DNA of 64,000 nt from Ectocarpus siliculosus (taxonomy: Eukaryota > Sar > Phaeophyceae > Ectocarpales > Ectocarpaceae): NCBI GenBank assembly GCA_000310025.1, contig FN649741.1, forward strand, positions 1,885,384 to 1,949,383. Direction: 5' to 3'. The first letter of the stretch is position 1; each line of letters begins with the position of its first letter. This document shows, piece by piece, positions 55,851-64,000 of this stretch. The translations under genes and the position numbers were made by a program. The notes beneath the pieces are model-generated. The model ran no database searches. It saw nothing but the letters and a program-made list of their open reading frames with translations, and was not told the origin of the DNA.

Positions 55851-58800
55851 TCACTGTTGTTGTTTGGCGAGGTCGGCCTCGGAGACGAAAATAGCATGGA
55901 ACCCAGCGGGCACTCTCGCCGGCAGTTTGACGATGGCGACCGGCTCCGAACTCATTGTCTTGGCATTGAAAACACGCAGCTCTGCAGAGAGAATCGGCAG
56001 ATATGGGCGGTGTGAGGAGTCGACCGTCAGTTCAAACATCCTCCTGGCTTCCGAGAAAATCAAACGTTTCGTTTTTCGTACTCTTCGGGCACCGGGAAAC
56101 CTCGTCGTAATGACCTCAACAAAAAACCTCTCTCACCCAGTCTGACAAGAGTATGCATACGATGGCAAAGAAAGACAGAGGGATCGCATCAAGAAATGAA
56201 ACCGGTTCATGAAGGCGAAGGCCAAATACAGGTACATGGTACACCCAAGGCAGCTCGACTGTTGATCCTCAAACCTGTAGGTTGCAAGCACCACACGGCA
56301 ATCTGGTATTGGCAGCAAATGCTCGCAGTTCGGCATCAGTCGAAATTGCTACACAGGGCGGGTTGCTTTTGCGAGGGGTCTAAAGGGGTGATATTCACAT
56401 ATACAACAGGTATTGCTTCCAAGTAACAAGAGTTGGCACTGGGATCCGTCCGGGTTCGTGTGGTGCTGGATTGACCTTTTTTTGCTCATAGCCGTCCAAG
56501 GGAGGGTAACGAAGACAAGGGGATGTGGAAGTGCCATGAAGAATGTAGAACACCGTTATCAAGATTGATATTACTGCAGCAAGAGTAAAAACATCCCTCA
56601 TATGTCGTTAAACTGTTGGACGCGAACATGTTGAACAGATAACATAAGCAACAATCGCAACAAACTGTTCATTCGATCGGACGGACAACCCCTGTCGTTG
56701 GTGCCGAACCTAGAGACGACATGTTCAAGGCATGCCTCCATTTCCCAATGAATTTCGTCTCGCCTGAGTTCCCTGTGCCGTCTTTCCGGCTCACGAAGGT
56801 TGCCAGGTAGCCATCGTCCTCTCCGCCCTCAAGCTCACCGTCACTGTCACTGTCGCCGTCGTGGCCGGCATGGTCGTCGGGCTTGGAAGGGATGAAAATG
56901 CACTCGCCGCCCACAAAGCCATCCTCGTAGTCGATTCGCCCGACTTGCGCCAGTTCTGGCTTTGCCGCCTGAATAACGTCCGATGCGATGCTTAATGGTT
57001 TATGGGGACTAATAACGTCATCGTTACACACATGCGAAGCACAAAAACGCACAAATCACCAACGTTTCACACGACGAAGATGGTGATTTTCAAGGTACCA
57101 TCGACGTCATGGAAGTACAGCGTGACCATGCCCGAAAGCAACACTTGGAGGTGGCTATCAGTTGTGAATGGACATGCTGCAAGTCTGTGTCATACGCGGT
57201 TGTTGATGTGGAACAGCCGAATAATCATGTGACTCCCTAAATAGTACACGTAGCAACGTTTGACACCTCCTCCCCTTGTCGTCTACACGGGCTGGTCTAG
57301 ACACGGGTCGTTATTTCGTTCGCCCCGGTGACGCCGGGGCATAGACCCGAATGCCATCCAAGCCGGTAATTCCTCACTCTAGTGTTGTCCGAACGCCCGT
57401 GAATGCCAACAAGCGACCTCTAAACCTCACCTGGAGGTCGACCTTGAGCTCGGCGGCGGCGTCGCCTTTCGAGTTGAATGTGGTGCAGTAACCGAACCTG
57501 TTCTTCCTTCCCACGAGGGATCGCCGGAGCTGCGGGAAGTCCATCCCCTCGGAGAAAGGCTTTTCCGGGAGGACACTGTATCTGATGACCTCGCCCGTGT
57601 CCAGGTTGAGAATGACGGTGTGCAGGAACGGCAACGAGTCTTCGACGGCACAGAGTAGAAAACGGTGTGAGCGGGTCGGCGTTGAGCGGGTGCGGAGGAA
57701 GGGAGGTCGTCGGAGTCGAGAATGACAGAGAAACATTTGCAAAAGACACGTCTGGGGTGAAGCAGAGCGGTGCAGGTCTGGAGTCGCAGGAGATGACTAG
57801 GGATTCAGGTTCGATGACGGTAGTGGATGCCGAGAAGAAGGCGTGAAATTACAGGCAAGTCCCGAGTTTTTATTCCAGGAGTGATGTCAACGTTTGTGCG
57901 CGCACCGTAACAGAAGTAATACCTGCTCATCGGCCCCAACGGTGGCCATAAAAAAACAATGTAAAATGACAAGATGGAATGACCTTGAGTGTGTTCAGGG
58001 CGTCGGCGACACAAATGACAGTTTTGACCGCATGTACCTAGCTTTTTCGTGTTCTTAACCCCCGCTTTATGGCAGTGATCACAATGTGTACTACTGCTGT
58101 AGGCTGCTGATGGGCGTGGAAGGCACGCGGGGATCCATGTGGGAGTCAGAGATCCTATGCATGCATCTCTGCTCCCGATTATTTCCGGTGAAAAGAAATG
58201 TGCCGGTTTCAATTGCTGGGTTTGCCACCCCTTCAAGCAAAATAGCAAAGTGCCTTCTACTGTATGTCGTGTTTGTGGAAACTACTTCTGCTTATTACCC
58301 TGATCGACGCCATGTGCAGCCTTGCGGAAGTCCATATCAAGGTGTTTGGTGTCACAGGTGTGGATCTTGATCACCGAAGATGTATTGGGAGCGACCCCGC
58401 CCGGCCCTCCCGTCTGCTCCATCGTTTCCTCCCAAGCGTTGAGGACGTGAAATGCGAAGTACGCCTTCGGTTTCAACCCGTCGTCCGCCAGCCATTAAAA
58501 CGGGACAGCAACAAGAGGTTTGGTCAACGACGGAAGAGGAAGTGGCGACATAATTTGACTCATTTACGAGAGATTGGGAGACAAGACCCCCAACGTCGCT
58601 TTTCTCCACTCTCGTGGTTCGGAGAAGATCATCTATTGTACCTTTACCTACGCAAGGGGGAGAGGAACCAAAGTAAACGGCAGCACTATACATGAAGTAT
58701 GTAAGAAAATAGAGGGGGGGCAGTAGGTCACTTCCAACCAATAGCCCCGCACTCTTCTTTCTCAGCAGGTGTCGAGTCTGACTGAGCTGTACCATTCGAG

Positions 58801-61800
58801 ATCCAAACAATGCTACCGTAGTACCGCCCCTTCCTCGACATGCGCGTCGCTTTTCCGGCCTGATGCACCCTAGCGTGCTTCAAGGCTGCCGGAGCGTCTG
58901 TTTTCCAATCTCTGCAAGCAACGAACCATGGCACTGACACGGCACTGCCCAGATCACCGCCAGAAAGAACTTTTACGAATGAATCCAGTCGCTTTCCGGT
59001 CGAATATGTCCCCTTTTTTCTGATGGTGTCTACACTGCTCCCCACTGTTACGAGATGGCTTGTTCTAGCGTCGGCTAACATGCCACGGCTTAACTGCAAT
59101 GCGTAACATCCATGGGTATGAAGAAATGGGTTTGAAGCGACCCCAAGAGGAAATTCCTGTTGCCATACCTGGGGCATGTCGAACCAGCGCATCTCGGACG
59201 AATCGCTGGCGTCCAGACGCAGGATACCCATCCTAATTGGGCGAAGAAAGTATTTCACCACACAACCACGAATATGTGTCCGTCAATTACGCGGCGCTCG
59301 CCCTTACAAGCACCAAGAAATAACACGTAGAATGTGCCGAGAACTAGCTAAGCTTGTTTTTCCGAACTGTTCTCGCGCTGAAAGAGTGAACCCATGTATC
59401 GTATTGCAGTTCCGCTACTGTGCGATTCCAGGCCGGAGCTTGTCGACCGGAGAGGCAAGGCCGCAGGGTACGAACGACGTGCGAGCGAAGGCTATCCAAT
59501 GAAACGCGGGATAATAACTACCTATCTATGTACAGTTCTAGGTGATGCAGTTCTATGTTACTTATGTACAGGTTTGGCGGTTTACGCCGCCACTCGACGG
59601 CAAAATCTGGACAAATGATCAACGGATGGTATGCGGTTAAAGACTAGACTAACCTGGACCCCGCCGTCTCGTCGAAAACGAAGGGGATTTGCCCGGTCAA
59701 CATCAGCTCCGGCTTGAACAGCAGGGGAAAGTCCAAGAAAACTGCGTAGTTCTTGGTGATTGCAAAGTCATGCATCATGATAGGCCTCTTGACGTCCACG
59801 ATCGGAAACTTAAGGCGTCCGGTTCCGGTTGGATGATGTCACATTGAACAAAAAATCAAACAGACAAACAAGCACGAGTCAAAACGTTGGGTGTTCGAAG
59901 CTGGGGAAGAGTTGCTACAACGGAGTTGTCCGCGACATTGGGAATTGGCTGATTCAGCGGCCTGAAAATGACGACAAATGACGACTATACGACTCAACTC
60001 TACAAGTAGTAATTTGTTCATCACTTCCGTTACCCGGTCCCGCCCTTGCTCGTACTCCGTCAGGCAACTTTGGTTGAGCCAAGCCGATCAATCAAATCTC
60101 ACTCATTTGTGGCAACCTCGCGTGACCCTGAACGCAGTCCGAAGAACAGGTTTATGACACATGATTCGGTGAAAATGTGTTGACTCTTTTGGCACTTTCT
60201 GGTGTTGCGTGGTAGATATGTACGAATCGATCACGAATCGTTTTCATTTCGGTAGGCACCGTTCTCGGAAAAGTTATGTAATTCTGTCTGGGAGGGTGCC
60301 GTCAACTTCATTCCTTGTCGGACCCCTGCATGGCGATGCGACGAAGAATTGATTTTTTGAACTTTTGTCGGACCCGGAAAGTACTGCCTGATAGCGTCGC
60401 GAGCCTGCATGCGAGCCTGCATCACCGTAGCCTTGTCAGATGGGTGGGCTACACTCGTTCATAACGCCTTGGAAGAATGTTCGTGGTGTCTCTTCATCGG
60501 AGTAAATGCCGTCGCTCCACCATGCCGCGTTTTGCGAGCCGATCGCTCCCATTCTGTTGCGTTGGCGGCGACAAGTTTCTCATGTATTTGTTGTCTTTGG
60601 AGACATCAAGCCGTGTCTTGAGGGAACCTCTGAAGGCTGCTCCAGAAACCCCGGCAAAGGAGGGTTGCCCAACGACACAGGCTGCGGTTACGTGGAAGGA
60701 ACTGGGCCTATGTTCGACTTCAGACCTCTTTTCTCTTGGCCAAGGCGATGTTTAGACCCTCAACACGTGTACCGCAAAGAATAACTTTGGGCAACCCATC
60801 AACTGTAGGTCCAATTCGAAATTCTTGTTGATCAAGGTCATCAGCGATACCCACATGACGTACACACTCTTTCTGAACGACCGAAGTGGCAGGTGATGAA
60901 GATTAAGACCTTGGTCTTCGAACTAAATAGCTAAAGTAATAAGGTTCGAAGACGTGCAAGCTGATGACGAAGTCAAATATTGCACCAGGGAAGTACTTAG
61001 TTCGACGTCCAAGGTGTTAAACTTAAGAAGGTGTTCTTTGGCAAGTTGTCTTTTTTTGAGAAGGAAAAAAGAAAAAGACAGCACCAAAAAAGAACCGTAA
61101 GAAATGGCCTTATTCACCTGCCAGTTCGTGTGTTGAGAGAAGCAAGACAGGACGCTGCAAGCAGTACACGACTCAGACCCGATGAAAATATTTTCCGTCG
61201 TATTCCCACGTGCGGCTGAACATTGTACACCACATTCGCTGATTTCAAGTTTCGTTCAGGCCGTACCTGACGCTCCAGTTTTCCGTTCTTGTCCAGGACG
61301 TAGTAGGTCACGTACGGCTTGGTCGAGTCCGTGAACTGGCGGGGAGAGAACAGTAGACACGAGACCAATACAAGCAGAGGTTCTTCAATTAGTCTACAAA
61401 TAGATACATCAAGTGTGTTCGCATCAACCATGGTGCGATGCAGAGGAAACTAGTACGATTGTTTAAACTCGCCTCAAAACAGCTTGCAGTAGGTGACGGA
61501 AGAATCGCAAGAGACCAGGACAAAAAACACCGCTCCATAGGTCTTTGAACAAGCGCTCCCTCCACAAAACTACACGTAATGTTTTTGCGGAATCTGGTTG
61601 CTCAGGTAGTGCCACGATTAGAAATAAACTTCCAGAGATTCACATATATATCCCACGACAGGCCACGGTGGTAGTCTCGGTACGATTTGAAGTGCATATC
61701 TCTGAGCAGGGAGGAATCATGTCGGACACTGCCTTTCAAGGCCGTGCACAGCTGCATTAACCGAGAACAGAACCGAGGTCAGTGTAGAATGCCCACCGTC

Positions 61801-63666
61801 CTGACACCATCTCTCTCAAAACAATACTCCCTACAGATCATCGTGGCCGTAGAACAAGCCCTCAGCTTGAAGGAGGCTCGAGTGGATGTCCATCAGGAAC
61901 AAACTGCCCGGGCTACTCAGACTGCTGTTTTCCACAAATATGTAGTCTATTCATACTGTACGGACTGGTCAATTCACGCGGTTGGGTGGCATTTCCCTAC
62001 GCACAACAGCGACGGCTATCACGAACATGGTGTCCAGCGCCGTACCATCGCGGGCATCAGAAAGTAGGTCCATACCCCACATTGTGGTCGGACACAGTCA
62101 TCCAACCTACAGACAAGGATGCAACCCGAAAACAACAACTCGTTAGCTACATGCACATCATATTCGCTAAATGAAGGCGTAGCGGGTTGCCGTACACCTG
62201 GTCGGGAGGTCAGCTCTCTCTGGGAATGTGCTGGCTACCATTATCCATCGACCATAACTTGAAAAGTAGAGAAGGCTCCTGACAGCGTCATCGTACGCGC
62301 TTATCGATGTCGAGATGGACACGGAAATCCTTGCGTGTAAGGCGATCAACAGGAGATAACAGAATGTTTGGTAACATGCGGGGCCGAATGTCTTCGTCAT
62401 TGAGGATGCCGTTCTCCGATTCAATAACCTGGTACCTGATAGCCGAACGCGTACAGCTTGCCAGTGTCTGGATCTTTCTTGGGGTGAGCCGTGAACGGCG
62501 CCTTCATCTGGCCGTCGAAAGTAGCCTTGCCGATCGTCTCGATCACCCCGTCACACATGACGCGGAGGGCGTATGGAAGACCTCCCTCACAGAGAGCAAA
62601 GAGACGGCCTAAAAGAAACAAATGTGGGTAGCAAACGTGGTGTAAAGTAGAAGGATGTCAAAAGCCTGCTGAATAGCTAAAAACACGATATGAGAAGGTA
62701 AAGAAATACGGCGCGTTACAAACATGGTGAACGTCAGCGAGAGTGTGAGGAATGTGCAAGCCCAACGAGCTAGCGATGTGTCGAAAGATGGGAGGGACGG
62801 GATGGGCACGGGAGGTTAACGAATAACAACGAGAGGAAAGCCCTCAAAAGGTCACATATGTGTCAGTCTTCCGTATCCTCATTTCAGGCTATACGCAGAA
62901 AGGACAATTCCTTCATCTCGCCACCTTCTTTCAATGGAAACGAAGCAAACAACTCAAGTCGGTTTCGCACCCGGGCCGTTGCTGCATCCACGCCCCGTCC
63001 TTCAGAATGCTCGGCATTAACCGAGTACGGAACCCAGACATCGGTAAGGTTCAATCGAGATCAGAAAAAAAAAATCGGGACAGCTCTCCCCCGTCCTGTC
63101 ATTGTACATCGCCGTACCGCCGCGCAACTTCCTATTCCTTCAATCCGCGAATCCGACAAAACTACATACTGACAAAGGGAAAAAATATCTACTCTCAGAT
63201 AGACTCAGAAACGCGAGGTTTCTCTCCATCACGTCGAGGTCCCCGGCGCGGTTGTGGGGGGATGTGAGATCGGCAGGGCACAAGTTTGTGGCAAGCCAGT
63301 GTTCGCCGGGGCTTGAGGTGAGGGTTTCGTGTCGCACATGAAACCGTCGATTAGGCACCAAAGCCGCCTCTAACCGGTTGAAGAATCCGAAAACCGGTTT
63401 GTAAATATGTCGTCTATGAGGTCCGACCGACGTAAACTACCTACGAGTACTCAGCAGTTCTAACAACAGCAACACCAACACCAACAGGAGGAGCAGCAGT
63501 AACAACCGCAACTCTAGCAGCAACATGCGCACCTGCGTGGAAGTCGAGGCTGGTGTTGGCGGTCGTTTCCAGAGCGTCAATCAAGTCAGGGATTATCCCG
63601 AGCTTCACTTTAAGGGAGTAAAGTAGCATCTTCGGGATGCCCACCAGAGATGCCATGTCTCCTAAC
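55851..63666 (-). CDS. Carotenoid cleavage oxygenase (CCD/RPE65 family), spliced, 5' end missing
   Basis: Exons on the minus strand: 63666-63533, 62608-62436, 61335-61267, 59808-59654, 59232-59169, 58464-58299, 57639-57431, 56968-56764, 55981-55851 (stop). Phases agree throughout, giving 434 residues. The four iron ligands are seen in [31 protein letters not shown] and [10 protein letters not shown]. Other family landmarks: [68 protein letters not shown]. Such enzymes form a seven-bladed propeller and split a double bond of carotenoids or related compounds with O2. An acidic insert ([11 protein letters not shown]) precedes EDDGYL and a Gly/Thr-rich insert follows NAWEE. The intron between 56764 and 55981 needs a GC donor (CAG/GCGAGA). 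The N-terminal blade(s) lie beyond about 63.7 kb. Cleavage position and substrate cannot be told. Confidence 0.92.
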
Positions 63667-64000
63667 CTGAAGAAAAATAAAACAGATACATGCCCCGACA
63701 TATCGTCAGCCATAAAGTACGTTTGCATGTTTCGTCGTACAAGACCTAGATTTGGTGCTAAAGGGGTAGCGTCGCTACGTGCGATGGGAGACCACGCGAC
63801 AACAAGAAGCCGAAACTGCCAATAAGAATTTCATCCACGTGGCGCAATCCTTGCTCCACATGCATATTGCGACTAAAGAACTCGCCAACACGAAATGATC
63901 TAACAATGGAGACATCAAAGTCTCACAACAAACTCCAAACACCACAACTGGGGCCTCCAAGTATTTATGCTTGGCTTCGAGCCCTGGCAATTGGCAATGT
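63667..64000. other. Upstream intron or 5' part of the carotenoid oxygenase gene
   Basis: The first recognised exon begins in phase 2 at 63666, so at least one more coding exon must lie upstream. No convincing one is visible before the window edge. Confidence 0.5.

Overview
The window looks like nuclear DNA of an intron-rich eukaryotic alga, most plausibly a brown alga of the Ectocarpus kind. Two clearly spliced genes have exons of 31-209 bp separated by introns of roughly 150-1900 bp. The DNA is fairly GC-rich and full of CTG/CAG, TC/GA and poly-C/G runs. The rest is a mosaic of retrotransposon and DNA-transposon debris with one 100-N assembly gap. The species is inferred; the spliced genes and transposon proteins are read directly.

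Layout. 1-5480: an old, decayed Ty3/gypsy-like LTR retrotransposon ending in a short LTR-like terminus. 5.5-19 kb: repeat-rich DNA with LINE 3'-end fragments (10.4-12.1 and 15.5 kb), a 108-bp-arm hairpin (12.5-12.9 kb), a CAAGGT-rich element end (12.9-13.6 kb), the gap (15.06 kb) and a CTG-rich composite repeat (16.2-17.1 kb). 18.6-23.1 kb, minus strand: a LINE whose 1237-codon endonuclease/reverse-transcriptase frame is fully open; a (CAA)n-tailed stretch about 600 bp downstream on the same strand may be its 3' end. 24.3-25.3 kb: second copy of the composite repeat. 25.3-31.1 kb: nothing recognised apart from a long TC microsatellite. 31.1-37.6 kb: nested small elements (160-bp satellite, tRNA-derived SINEs, TA-flanked DNA transposon ends, two foldback elements). 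38.0-42.7 kb: a long-TIR foldback element split by a young miniature LTR element.

43.3-64 kb is the genic part. A plus-strand gene (43.36-52.4 kb, at least 14 exons) encodes a Rieske oxygenase of the pheophorbide a oxygenase/TIC55 family, with Rieske, mononuclear-iron and C-terminal CxxC motifs and a hydrophobic tail. A convergent minus-strand gene (63.67-55.85 kb, at least 9 exons, 5' end not found in the window) encodes a carotenoid cleavage oxygenase with all four iron-binding histidines and one apparent GC-AG intron. Both families are non-haem iron oxygenases acting on photosynthetic pigments or related molecules, so the pair may take part in pigment turnover; that functional link is inference. 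Splice phases were checked by hand and close across every junction listed.
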